From the NCBI RefSeq assembly GCF_001577835.2, contig NC_029518.1, positions 37,525,830 through 37,589,829 of the forward strand: a stretch of DNA of 64,000 nucleotides, read 5' to 3'. The notes under the pieces are model-generated. The model was not told the origin of the DNA. It searched no databases and was given only the letters and a program-made list of their open reading frames with translations. The translations under genes were made by a program, and so were the position numbers. Origin of the DNA: Coturnix japonica (lineage: Eukaryota > Chordata > Aves > Galliformes > Phasianidae). Below, one piece after another: positions 1-10,497 of the stretch (within the stretch, counting starts at the first letter, position 1; every line of letters begins with the position of its first letter).

Positions 1-2
1 CT

Positions 3-203
3 GAAGAAGCAATGTTTAGAAAGCAGCAGAGACAGAGAATTGCAGCTCTTATATCAGAAATGGAGGGAGCCCAAAGCATGCATCAGGAGAGCTTGTGGCA
101 AAAAGCACACTGGAAAGCAGAACTAGACCTGTCAGAAAAACTGTTCCTCATGGGTGAGGACATTAGAAAAAGCCTTGCTTCTTCTAATAAATCTTCTAAA
201 TAA
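3..203 (+). CDS. 3' end of an unidentified + strand gene (partial, last 66 codons)
   Basis: The frame is open from base 3 to a TAA at 201-203 and gives a charged, helix-prone segment rich in K, E, Q and R (for example FRKQQRQRIAALISEMEGAQ, then WKAELDLSEKLFLMGEDIRK), like the C-terminus of a coiled-coil protein. The upstream part of the gene lies outside the window, so neither start nor family can be determined. I do not recognise the protein. Two AATAAA motifs lie at 186-191 and 199-204, the second overlapping the stop codon, and a GT-rich tract follows at about 235-280. This is what a very short 3' UTR would look like. A donor-like AG/GTAAGA at 206-213 is the alternative reading, with a splice just after the stop. 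The gene would be convergent with the sulfotransferase genes that follow. Confidence 0.5.
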   Translation, partial: EEAMFRKQQRQRIAALISEMEGAQSMHQESLWQKAHWKAELDLSEKLFLMGEDIRKSLASSNKSSK

Positions 204-280
204 ATAGGTAAGAGCCAATCTTTTGTTCCTTTTCTTGGTCGTGGTGGTGGCTGTTGTCATTTGGTTGGTTGGTTGGCTTT
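186..280 (+). terminator. Candidate poly(A) site overlapping a stop codon
   Basis: AATAAA occurs at 186-191 and again at 199-204, overlapping the TAA stop at 201-203. A G/T-rich stretch with TGGTTGGTTGGTTGG at about 260-280 could be the downstream element. Cleavage would leave a 3' UTR of only a few tens of bases. Confidence 0.4.
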
Positions 281-1304
281 CTCTCAAATAATAGAATATT
301 CCTCTTCTTGTCATGGTTGTTCCATCCAACAGCCGTGTCTTGGTTCCAGTCCACATGATGGATGCCCATTCAAGGCAGAATACTCCTCACAAGAGTATAC
401 TTTGATCCCTCCTGTTCCTGAGGACTGTTTTCCCTTTCTGATTTTGAAGTTAGAGAAAAAAATATAGTTCTCATGTAAGAATTAGTAGCCTTCTCCTCTT
501 TCCTTACCCATTGTAGAAAAGAAGAATTACTACTATGAGACAGAAATAATCCTTGCAGCCTTGGTCATGACAGTGCCTCTTCAGTTTGATTTTTCACTGG
601 AAAGAGAGAAACAGTCCTGTGTTCTTACTACCTTGTGGGAAAAGTCCTATAAGTACAGCACCGTTTGGAAGCATGAGAAGCAGAGCATCTGGCTAACCAA
701 CTCAGATGCCTACTTCCCTAAATCTATGACCCAGTTAGCCTGGAGAACAGCCCTGTGACAATGTGAACAGCAGTTCTCACACCCTTCTGCCCTTTTTGTA
801 AAGCTAATGAGAGGCCAACAGAAGCCAAGGACAAAGGTCTCAGTATGACCCACAAAGTATTTCTCCATCACAAGGCCAATGACTCAGGGCAACATCAACA
901 GAAAACAGAGAAGAGGACCTATAAGCAGCTTTACTTTCTGTTCTTCAGTGGACAGGTCTTTCAGAGATGGGATTATTCCCCATGTGTAGGCTGTCAGATT
1001 TCCTCTGCCACCTTCAGAAAGCCTATTTATAACAGTTGGTGAAAGGGGTTTACTCATTTTTAAGCCACAACCCTCCATGCTGAGGGTTCAGGGTTTTACC
1101 TGAAAGATGCAGTCTCGTTTCAGGGTCCAAAACCTCATTTTTAGGATAATTGATGATTCCTTAGTTTTAGTAATTACTTTCTTGGTTACTGGTTGTTCTG
1201 ATTTTAGTCTCAGCCATGTTCCCATTAAAACTTTTCTTGGAGAATGAGGCTGAGCATAGCTCCTCTCCTTGGTGGCTACTTTTGACAGTGTGTTTCTTAC
1301 TCCT

Positions 1305-1460
1305 CATGACATTCAACAAAGCCAAGTACAAGCTCTTGCATGTGGGTTGCAGGATCCCTCAACAATACAAGATGAGGGATGGAAGGATAGGGGACAGCTC
1401 TGCCAAAAAGGATTTGGGGTACTGGTAGATGGCAAGCTGGACATGAGCCAGCAATGTTCA
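1305..1460 (+). mobile_element. CR1 LINE ORF2 fragment
   Basis: The translation contains KYKLLHVG and then DLGVLVDGKLDMSQQC. These match in order the CR1 ORF2 blocks [15 protein letters not shown] and [16 protein letters not shown] read from the large copy at 10.4-13.5 kb. It is out of frame in the middle and truncated at both ends by AT-rich DNA, so it is an old decayed piece. Confidence 0.7.
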
Positions 1461-1504
1461 CAGAACATTGCATGTATTCACAGAACATGTACATATACAC
1501 AGAA

Positions 1505-1526
1505 TATGTATATATGTGTATATATA

Positions 1527-1575
<49 letters not shown>

Positions 1576-1690
1576 TTATATATATTTATTTTATATATAT
1601 TGTTTATTTATTTATTATGATATATAAATATAAATATAAATATAAATACATATACATATTTACGCACACATATATATACATATATACACA
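1505..1690. repeat. TA-rich microsatellite (TA/TATT/TAAA)n
   Basis: About 185 bases consist almost entirely of A and T, with long TATA runs around 1,536-1,565 and TAAATA units near 1,625-1,650. Self-complementary TA runs can extrude hairpins. Confidence 0.9.
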
Positions 1691-2526
1691 CAGGACTGTG
1701 TATAGGTTCCATCTGCAATACTCCTCTATCACTTGCGGGAGAAAGTTATCAGTGCATTCCAGGAACCTCTTGAATCTCTTATCCAGAGGTTCTGTTGCCC
1801 CTCCAACAACAATTGCAAATGTTTGTTCGAGGTAATTACTTTGCTACACTAGGACAGCAAATGTAGAATTTCCATTCAGTGTTATAATTCTCCCTTCTTT
1901 TCAAAGCTTCCCTTAGATACCTGCCACCTTCCTAACTCCACATCTAACATCATCATTCATTGCAGAACTCATAACCTAATGTTATTGTCTCAGTGAACTA
2001 AAAGGGGTGTCACAGTCCTGTAGAACCTCCACATCACATGATTTACATGCCCTAGAGCAGTGGATTAGGCAGGGTCATATGAAAGAAGGGATGTTAAGAG
2101 GTAAGCAAGGAATGGATTTTCAGGATTGGTCCTTGTATGCAAGAGAAGTCTGAGTGAGAAAAGGCAGGTAAATCCTTTTGACAGGCTGAGCAGCACTGGC
2201 AAAGATGCTGCTGATCAGCAAAGGATTTCAAGTTTTTCAGTATGAACCCAACTGAGATGCATGAGAGAGCCTATGGGTTTTTAAAGTCAAGATGACAAAG
2301 AGCCTGTACCACACGGAATCACCTCTAGGGCCTGTGCTTGTGGCCACAGCCTTATGGTGTTAGACCATCTGAGCCCAAAACACAGGCATACTTCTGGTGA
2401 CAGCATGTGCTTTCTGTTTCAGGCCACAATGCAGCCACAACAGGACACCTTCTTGAGTCTTACAATGCCTGTGATCCATCTCTCTTCCAGAAGGATGTCA
2501 GGGGCTTGCTGAAAGAATGCAAACAT

Positions 2527-2532
2527 TTTATT
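2527..2532 (-). terminator. Poly(A) signal of sulfotransferase copy A
   Basis: AATAAA on the - strand (TTTATT on +) lies about 177 bases past the TGA of copy A, a normal 3' UTR length. Confidence 0.6.
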
Positions 2533-2708
2533 TGGTTACAACAAGCAAGGCTCCAGGTCCAGCACAAGTCCGAGAATCACAGCCCAAACACTTAAGAGAT
2601 ACAAGCCTGATATCTGAGGGGTTTCTCTCTTTTCTAATGGCAACTGGCCAACTTTGGTGAATTATCTTTGGGGAAGAACTTGCTGCAGTACTGATCCTCT
2701 GCTCATTT

Positions 2709-5700
2709 TCAGATCTTGCAGTATACATCATATTTAATCTTTGTTGCCAGAATTGTTCCCCCTATGCATTCTTCAAATTTTTGGTCCATTTCTTCATTCT
2801 GAACTTCAGAGAAGACATCTCTCCAGCTTCCAACAACCCCTGTGTGCAACAAGAAGTAACAAGGACTGAAGGTGGCTTCTCCTGAGAGAGGACAGTATAT
2901 AGGCAGCAGTGGGGCAGACTCATGGCATCTGTAAGGTTGGATAAATCTGATTTATGTCTCTGAGAGGCCTGATTGCCTAAAAGAAGCAAAGTAGTAGACC
3001 TCATTTGCAAATGCCTCCCTCTGAAGGGACAAGTTATTTGGGTAGGGTAGACAGTAAAGAGGGATGACGAAGGAAAGGGGCAAAAGCAAGCCCATGCCCA
3101 CAGCAGTCAGAAATCAGAAACTTTTGAGCAGTGGGGAGCTGCTGGGCTGCTAGAGCTGCAGCCCTAGCCTTACATCTGAGTAAATATCCCTACAATCACT
3201 GCTGAGCCATCCACTGAGAGAAACCATATTGAGACTGTTTCTCAGCTCTCACTCAGATTGTAACAGTATGATGCCCAGGAGGCCAACAGAGCAGTAAACA
3301 TAAGGTTCAAGAGATCCTTCCTGCACTACCACACCTTGTCCAAAAAAGGATTTTCATGAAGTGACACATACAGTCAGAAAAGTCTAAAAGGCTGCCTGCA
3401 GCTCTGCTCGAAAGATAGAAATGGTTAGAGGTCCTTTCTCCACACATCACACCAACTCATTCTTCTAACTCTCCTGATCCACAGTCAGCCTCATCTCACA
3501 AGTCATAAGTAAAAGCAACACCAGAATCTATCCATAAAGAGGAACCACTGGACCCAAGCAGATTTGGTGCGTATTTGTTGACATGACCTACTCCACTGTT
3601 AGCCTCCACCTGTATATCTTACTTGCCTAACTATCTGGCATTGTTGCCACAAGGAAACAGCAACATGGAAGCAATGTTTGAGAGCCTTAAGTGTGGACAG
3701 CTGAGTCACCTCATTACACTACTCAAAAATGACCCCAAAATCCTGTCAATGGCAGAAGCATGTTGTACAAGATGCCACAAAATAGACCTCATCCACATCT
3801 GCCCTTCCCAACCAGCCCAGCAACCTCATGGCTAAGTGACCACTCAGAAGGTGACTCTAGAAGAGAGATCCTCCATTTGCAAAGACTTACCCGTGCGAAA
3901 GAGGATGTCCCCAAATATACCATGGGTTTCTTTGGACTTCTCCTTCATAGCTTGGAAACTGGTCTTCTTGGCTATCTTGGAAAACTCTTCCTCACTCAGG
4001 GAGAATCCAAAGAAAGCAGCAATCTTCTTCATTCCCAGTACCGGGTTCTAAATAAAGGAACATTGCAAAGAAGTGAAGTCAAAAGACTTTGTGGCTATGT
4101 TATAAAGCCAGCAGAGAAAGACTCTCTTCCCCAGCCTCACCATGGAATTCTGACAGCTCTCACAGAGGGAGAACCCACTCATGGTGGCCTCAGGTTCAAG
4201 ACCTTTTCTTCTATCCCAAAAGCAACTTATTCAGATATGAATCTTTCCACACATAAGCAAACATTTCATGGGCCTCCTCAGGGGTGTAAGTAGCTCAGAA
4301 AACTTGCTCTTCTACAGGCTCAGACAGGATTGATTCAATAGCTTTTTCTTCCCCATAGTCCCTACGCATTTCAGGAAAGTTGCACAGCATGCCCATCAAG
4401 GAGAGCTGGTTTAGATGCCACACCTCTTTCAGTTCCTCATAGCTAATGATCATCATCCTCTTGTGGTCGATGTGTTTGTTCCATTCCATTAAGTGGTCAA
4501 AGTAGGATCCCCAAGTCACTGCAGATAAAGAAAAGAGGCATATCTGTGTAGGATATCCACCAAAACAGGCTGTCTCAGAGGAGTCATCCTAGACAGCTAT
4601 CTAAGCATGGCACTGGGATGGTGAAATGGGGACTGGGTAACATTTGTTGAGTGCAATGAAGGATCCTCCAGCTATGGCCACTGGATAGCACTGAATCTCC
4701 AGCTTTATTGAAAGAACGGAAAGATCAGGCTCAGTCTTTGTCACAATCTTACCATTCTGAACCTGACACAAAAGAAATTCAGATTCTCTGGTATACCCCT
4801 TTACAGCCATAATATGAACCTATCCTCTTGTCCTGAGTGTTTTGGGAAAATATATTGGATTAGGATTCCCAAGCACAGGGATCTATGCATGCCCATCAGG
4901 TGAAGAGGAATTCCAGAGGATGCAAGGCAAAGTACATTTCCCATTCATGAAAGCTGCAAAGTATTCATCCCAGGTAGCAAAGGAGGGCAGCACTGGCATT
5001 TTGTTGTAAAAGTGGTAATAGGAGACAGCTGTGTCTTTGGGATTCCGAACCAGCAGAAGGATCTGCAGAAGGAAAACAGATTGTTTGATTGTGATTTGAT
5101 TTGACTGGCCAAAACATATTCTTCTCAGCACATCGCATGTTCACAACCAAGCACCACACAGTGATAGGCCAGTTTAATTCCTCTTGTTTAATAAGAAATC
5201 AGAACCTTTGCAGACAATTTGTGAGCTTAAAGATAAAAAGAAATAGCTTTTTAATGATACCCTTGGGACTCAGCTTTGAACTAGCTCAGATCCAAAGAAA
5301 TGAGCTCAAGGTCTCCACACCAGGAGACACACAAGCAAGTTGTAGGTGCACCCATGCTTTTCTCTGCAGCAGTTCTCATCAAAGACCATCTTAGCCTCAG
5401 CCCTTCCTGGGTTTTCCACAGGTACCCATATCATAAATGCAAGTTAAAGTAGATGCGATAAATACTTGCTGTGCTCGGTTTCCTGATACAGATTTGGAAG
5501 CTTGTTTTTGAGATCTTAAAGGCAATAACATCCAGCTGCAAACCCACTGGCTGAAAATACTTGAGTCAGCAAAGATACTGGCTTTGGAGAGCATTTTTAT
5601 ACCCTCAACACACAGCACCCTCCCTCTTCATTGTTGGAAACGCACCTATGCACTGACCAGCCTAAATGAAAGTGCAAAAAACCCACCTCATTCAGGCAGA

Positions 5701-8386
5701 CAAAAACTAACTTGAGGTGGAAATACTTCTGCAGCATGGTGCAAAGAAAAGACTCACCTTAGCCTCCCCTTGGAGAAGGGATGGGGGCAGGAAACGAGGT
5801 GCCAGATGAGTTAGCATGATTCTTCGGGAAGGCAGCTTCTTCATCCTCTTTAAAGCAAGTAGTAGAGATGGGATAGAATAGAATCATAGAATTACTCAGG
5901 TTGGAAAAGACCTCGAAGATCATCAAGTCCAACCGCAGCCTAACCATAGTACCCTAACTCTATCAACCCTCTGCTAAATCATATCTCTGAGCACCACATC
6001 CAAACGGCTCTTAAACACAACCAGGGATGGTGATTCAACGACCTCCCTGGGGAGCCTATTCCCGTACTTAACTACCCTTTCTGTAAAGAAGTGTTTCCTA
6101 ACATCCAACCTAAACTTACCTTGGCACAACTTGAAGCCATGGCGCAACTTGAGGCCATAGATAATAGAAGTAACTTACTCAGGAATCATAGTTAATAAGG
6201 GGAGATCAGAGAAGGATCTTTTCTCCTAGGAAATCCCAGGGACATGCTGATGGTGTTGGTTTTTACCAGCCTCTGCCACAAAGCACCATGTCACATGAGA
6301 CAGGCTTGAGGGTACAATATCCATGAGAAAGAGCTTACTGATAAGATACTGATAGGGCCATTGATTTTCAACTGTTACTGCCCATAGAAAGAGTATTGCC
6401 AATGCTTTTTCAGTAACTGCTCACCTCAAATACTCCAGGATCTCCAAACTCTAGACGTGGAAAAATCTGTAGCTCCTTTTCAGCATTTATTCTCTCTTTC
6501 ATTTCTTCTTCTGTATATTTAGCATCTGTTGATTCTATCTCTTTCACCATTTGTTCAAGCCAGTTGGTTCCTGAAACAATAAAGACTCAATGACAAATCA
6601 AGTCTGGGCTGCACATCTGCACATTTCCTGTCAACTGGGTGGCAGGATATACTGTCAAGCTGGTTCACATCTATGTATCAGTGCACCTTACCCTTTCAAC
6701 ATATGGACAGTAACAATCAGGACATGCCAAGATCCAAGAGGAACAGAACTGTCAGCCAAATGTGGAATGCTACCCAGCTCGCTTCAGGAACACATCCCAT
6801 CCCTCAGAGGTAACAGAAGCAGACCTCTATTGCTATTTCCAGCTCTGACACTCCTTTGTCATCTCCGAATACTCGTAAGGAAAATAACAGCAGTATTGTT
6901 CCGAGCATAGGGCTGTTCTTCCAAAGCACTGCCTTTGGGAGCACCCTGTTCCCTCCTCCTGACTAGTTTCAGTTCTCAGTTTCATCACAGCCAACAAATT
7001 TTGGCCTCATTCCCAGTCTCCCAGAAGGTAGGAGAAGGATTCATTGACCAAATCAAAAGCCCATCAAGGTATGTCATTAACTTTGCACTAGGCTCAGCTG
7101 TATTGACTTCTGCAGCCTGGCACATGTGGTATATGAAGCAGGCACTGAGTTTTAAGATCCTAATCTCAGTTTTCATTTTACATCTTCTGGGATACATAAC
7201 TGGACATTTTTGCTTGTACACAGTTCTACAAGCTGCACACAAAGAGGATGTTATAAACATTACCAACTCTACTTTCTGCATTTGATCTGTTAAGATATCT
7301 CTGTGAAGTGACTAAGGACAAACAGAAAGGAAACCAAAATGCCTGTGTGAAAGGGAAAAGAAAAAAATCAAGTATCCTAGTAGCATTTATGCCTTTCCAT
7401 CCAGTTAGATACATGGGAATCAGTTGTATTCTGTAATGCAGTAAGTCTATGGGAAGAGTAGTTTTTCTACCTTCATTTCTAGAAAACAGTCCCTGTATTG
7501 CCTTTGTAGCAAGTGGGGTAACAACATACTGTCCTGCATTAGCAAGACTATCAAGCAAGACTGTATTACCAAGTTAGAAAATCAAGAAATGTAATTATTC
7601 TGTTTTAATCCAACACTGGTAATTTCACCATTTGTATACAGCGCGTAATCATGCACTGAAGTACAAGAGATTTTAAGTATCCAGGGAGGAGCCTGCTTAA
7701 AGCTGCTGAAATCACCAGGACCTGAAGTAAATGAAACACATCTTACTACAGTCTTCCTTTACCAGAGGTAATAGCGAATATGCAGCTAACTCTTCTGAGA
7801 ATAAGCTAAGACAATAGGAGAATGTTAAAATCACAAGGGGATGCCTGCACTCACAAAAGTTACATAAACCAAAACACTATAGTGGGAGAGCTCTACAATA
7901 GTTTTTCAGAGAGGAGGTAGATCTCCACCGTCAATGTTTTAAAATTTCTGGATAAAATCTTGAGTACCCACACCTGAATTTGGTGGCTAGGTCTTTCCAC
8001 AGCTTTGCACGGGAGGTTAGATTAGATCACCTCCAAAGACGCTTTGCAGCTTAATCTCATGATCATATGGAAACTGATGCCACCCTAAGTTTTCCTCAGG
8101 TATTACAGCTGTGTTAAATGATGGTATACACTCCAGGATTACAGCATAGTGCAGCTGACTATTTATCAAGCAAACATCACTCACCTGTTTTAGGATAGCC
8201 TACTAGAATCACATCATCGCTTCTGGTTTCAAAGGATTTCAGAGCTTCCAAAGTTTCTGGACTGGTAACTGTAGCAGGATACAGAATACCATCATAGGAA
8301 AACAGCAGATCTTCTGAGGGAGTCTTATCACTCTCCGAAAAACAGTGTTCTACAATTTCAATGAGTCTTTCCCTATTTCTGCTCAT
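2709..8386 (-). CDS. SULT6B1-like: Cytosolic sulfotransferase, SULT6B1-like, copy A (7 exons, 315 aa)
   Basis: Predicted cytosolic PAPS-dependent sulfotransferase. Coding exons on the - strand: 8386-8185, 6570-6425, 5847-5758, 5062-4936, 4518-4424, 4047-3891 and 2839-2709. All are bounded by AG and GT and keep frame, giving 948 nt including TGA, and exon sizes 127 and 95 are typical of SULT genes. Visible motifs are the PAPS 5'-phosphosulfate loop GYPKTGTNW across exons 1-2, the likely catalytic His in [10 protein letters not shown] (exon 3), the 3'-phosphate-binding region [13 protein letters not shown] (exon 4), and the C-terminal PAPS loop [10 protein letters not shown] across exons 6-7. 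That last loop departs from the family consensus RKGxxGDWK at three positions, so cofactor affinity may differ. Ends such as [11 protein letters not shown] and KIKYDVYC are SULT6B1-like. The substrate cannot be told from sequence. A TATAAA lies about 70 bases above the ATG. Confidence 0.92.
5873..6160 (-). mobile_element. CR1 LINE 3' end in intron 2 of copy A
   Basis: Reading the - strand, it ends in the CR1 signature AGGTCTTTTCCAACCTGAG followed by ATTCTATGATTCTATTCTAT. Upstream is typical CR1 3' ORF2/UTR sequence. It lies in the same orientation as the host gene, and its tail stops about 26 bases before the acceptor of exon 3. Confidence 0.88.
6571..8184 (-). other. Intron 1 of sulfotransferase copy A
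   Basis: A 1.6-kb intron with GTGAG donor and TTTCAG acceptor. It contains nothing further I can support except a decayed CR1-like tail near 8,000-8,070. Confidence 0.7.
8000..8070 (+). mobile_element. Possible ancient CR1 3' tail
   Basis: The stretch GGAGGTTAGATTAGATCACC, followed by a CCTCCAAAGA-like stretch and ATGATCATA, resembles an old CR1 3' UTR. It is short and diverged, so the call is weak. Confidence 0.35.
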
Positions 8387-8452
8387 GCTTATAATCCTCT
8401 GAAACTTTTCTCAAGCAGAGCTACAAGCTGTCTTTTCACAGTGCAGGAGAAC

Positions 8453-8458
8453 TTTATA
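8453..8458 (-). promoter_or_regulatory. TATA box of sulfotransferase copy A
   Basis: TATAAA on the - strand lies 67 bases upstream of the start codon at 8,386, which would place transcription start around 8,425 and leave a short unspliced 5' UTR. No CpG-rich promoter is present, so a TATA-driven tissue-restricted promoter is plausible. Confidence 0.5.
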
Positions 8459-8700
8459 CTGTGCATTAGGGAAGTGGAAAGGACATTCACTCAGAAACAG
8501 TTATACATGTCATTGATTAACTCAACTTGAACTGTTATCTCCTTTCAGAATTACAGGTCAGGAGACAAATAGCAGTGACACGGAGTCTCTGCCATGCCTG
8601 AAAATACCAAGAATCTTCAGTCAATCATTGTAACTTTATCATGCATTATGTGATATATTCAGAGCTAAGGACAAGTACCACCTAAGTCATACTTATATTA

Positions 8701-8877
8701 CAGGTGGTGCAGTGGTAGGAATGCCGCTTGCAACACCACAAGCCCGGGTTCGAATCCCCCCTGTGGCGCAAGTGGTAGAAGTGCCGCTCTGCTACACAGG
8801 AGGCTCGAATCCCAGGGGTTGGACTCGATGATCTCTAAGGTCACTTCCAACCCGCACGAGACTGTGATACTATGATG
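8701..8877 (+). mobile_element. Dimeric tRNA-derived SINE with CR1-like 3' tail, copy 1
   Basis: Three parts can be read. Monomer 1 (about 8,703-8,760) has a pol III A-box-like TGGTGCAGTGG and a canonical B box GGTTCGAATCC. Monomer 2 (about 8,762-8,816) repeats the plan with TGGCGCAAGTGG and GGCTCGAATCC. The 3' part (about 8,817-8,877), GGACTCGATGATCTCTAAGG then TTCCAACCCG and short ATACTATGATG-like units, matches the CR1 3' tail. GTGGTAGGAATGCCGC resembles tRNA-Gly more than other tRNAs I can recall. Copy 2 is at 40,585-40,763. The tail implies movement by CR1 reverse transcriptase. Confidence 0.8.
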
Positions 8878-8892
8878 ATTACTTACATACAT

Positions 8893-9530
8893 GATTAAAT
8901 AACCACATTTGAGACTTTTACTTCACCATTTCCTACAGGAGGATTGCTTTTGTGTGCAACTCAAATACTTAGGCTCTACAATTACATTAATCAAATTCAT
9001 CTGTATGACATGAATTCAGTTTCCTCCTACATCTGTCCATAATTTAATCTTTGGGTGAAATTGTTATTACATGGGGGAAAATTACTTGAATTCTGGCTGA
9101 TGCCTCTTCAGAATACAATGACTAATAAGATGGAAAAATAAGTATCTCCACAAGTTCTTATTAATTGTTTATCTGGTAGTTTCAGTTCTCTGCCCCAGTC
9201 TCAAGATATAAAAGTTAAATAACTTAAAATAATATATTATACACATACTAGTTGTCCACCAGATTGTTGAAAATAATATTGAATATAACCAGGAATTTCC
9301 AATAAGGGATATTGCTTTAATTGTCCTCCCAGATTTGCAGTAATCCAGTACACACAGCTAGACCTTGAACACACTGTTGCAACTAACTTCATGACAGCCA
9401 TGCAAACAACTGCAAATATTTCTGCTGATGCCCTGGTTCTGGATGCTTATCACTGTTTCTAAGAACCCAAATCTACTCTCATTACTTTAATTCTTAAAAC
9501 CCATTTGTAAATTATAATCTGTGATGGATC
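8893..9530. other. Intergenic, no gene seen
   Basis: AT-rich spacer between sulfotransferase copy A and a CR1 cluster. No supported feature. Confidence 0.6.
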
Positions 9531-9532
9531 AT

Positions 9533-10345
9533 AGAATCATAGAATCACAAGGTTGGAAAGGACCTTTAAGATCATCTAGTCCAACCATCCTCCCTTTACC
9601 ATACCTACAGGAAACCCCTAAACCATGTCTCCTAGCTCCCTATCCAGGCGCTTCTTGAACACTGCCAGGGATGTCGACTCCACCACCTCCCTGGGCAGCT
9701 ATTCCAGTGCCTGACCACTCTCAGAGAAAAAAGGTTCCTTCGTATGTTCAGCCTAAACCTCTTCTGATACAACATGTGGCCATCTTCTCGGGTCCTGTTT
9801 GTTGCCTGTCAGAAGAGGCCAAGCTCCTCCTCATCACAACCTCCCTTCAGGAAATTTTAGAGTGCAATGAGGTCTCCCCTGAGCCTCCTCCTTTCCAGGC
9901 TAAACAAACCCAGCTCCGTGAGCCACTCCTCACAAGACTTGTGCTCCAGACCCCTCACAAGTTTTGTTGCCCTTCTCTGGACACGTTCCAGGGCCTCAAT
10001 GTCTTTCTTGTAGTGAGGAGCCCAAAACTGAACACAATATTTGAGATGCGGCCTCACCAGAGCTGAGTACAGAGGGATGATCACCTCTCTGCTCCTGCTG
10101 GCCACACTATTTCTTATACAGGCAAGGATGCTGTTGGCCTTCTTGGCCACCTGGGCACACTGTCAGCTCATGTTCAGCCGAGCATCGATCAACACCCCCC
10201 AGGTCCCTTTCCTCTTCACAGTCATCCAGTCACTCTGCCCCAAGCCTATAGCGCTGCAAGGTGTTATTGTGGCCAAGTGCAGGACCCGGCACTTGGCCTT
10301 GTTGAACTTCATCCCATTAACCTCAGCCCATCATCCTCCAGGTGT
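9533..10345 (-). mobile_element. CR1 LINE, 5'-truncated 3' part
   Basis: On the - strand it encodes the end of ORF2 ([20 protein letters not shown], then [20 protein letters not shown] and [16 protein letters not shown] at about 10,150-9,857), followed by the CR1 3' tail AAGGTCCTTTCCAACCTTGT and ATTCTATGATTCTATGAT repeats ending near 9,533. It is truncated just inside the RT/C-terminal region, as most CR1 copies are. Confidence 0.93.
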
Positions 10346-10497
10346 CCCCAGATGTCCTAAATAAATGGCTGTGGTTAAGGGCATGTTTTCAGCAGGCCAT
10401 TTGGGCATGCATTTACAGAATCACAGAATCACAGAATTATCAAGGTTGGAAAAGACCTAGAAGATCATCTAGTCCAACCATTACCAATACTTCCTGG

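Larger units (their letters stand above)
208..2500. other. Intergenic, no gene seen
   Basis: This lies between the partial gene and the 3' end of sulfotransferase copy A. Apart from a CR1 fragment (about 1,305-1,460) and a TA-rich tract (about 1,505-1,690) I see nothing that can be supported. The open frames here are short and have no splice or family support. Confidence 0.6.

Noticed and set aside
1269-1835. 188-codon + strand open frame
   Set aside because: It runs through a CR1 fragment and a TA microsatellite that happens to avoid stops (YIYIYIY-type translation). Not a gene.
6935-7285. 116-codon hydrophobic + strand frame
   Set aside because: Lies wholly in intron 1 of sulfotransferase copy A, has no family resemblance, and is mirrored by an equally open frame on the other strand.
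8701-8816. Functional tRNA genes
   Set aside because: The halves have box A and B motifs but abnormal anticodon-arm regions, occur as fused pairs, and carry a CR1 tail. The same unit recurs at 40.6 kb, so they are SINE parts.
9857-10150. Host gene with RT-like C-terminal motif
   Set aside because: It is the end of CR1 ORF2, matched by the neighbouring larger copy.
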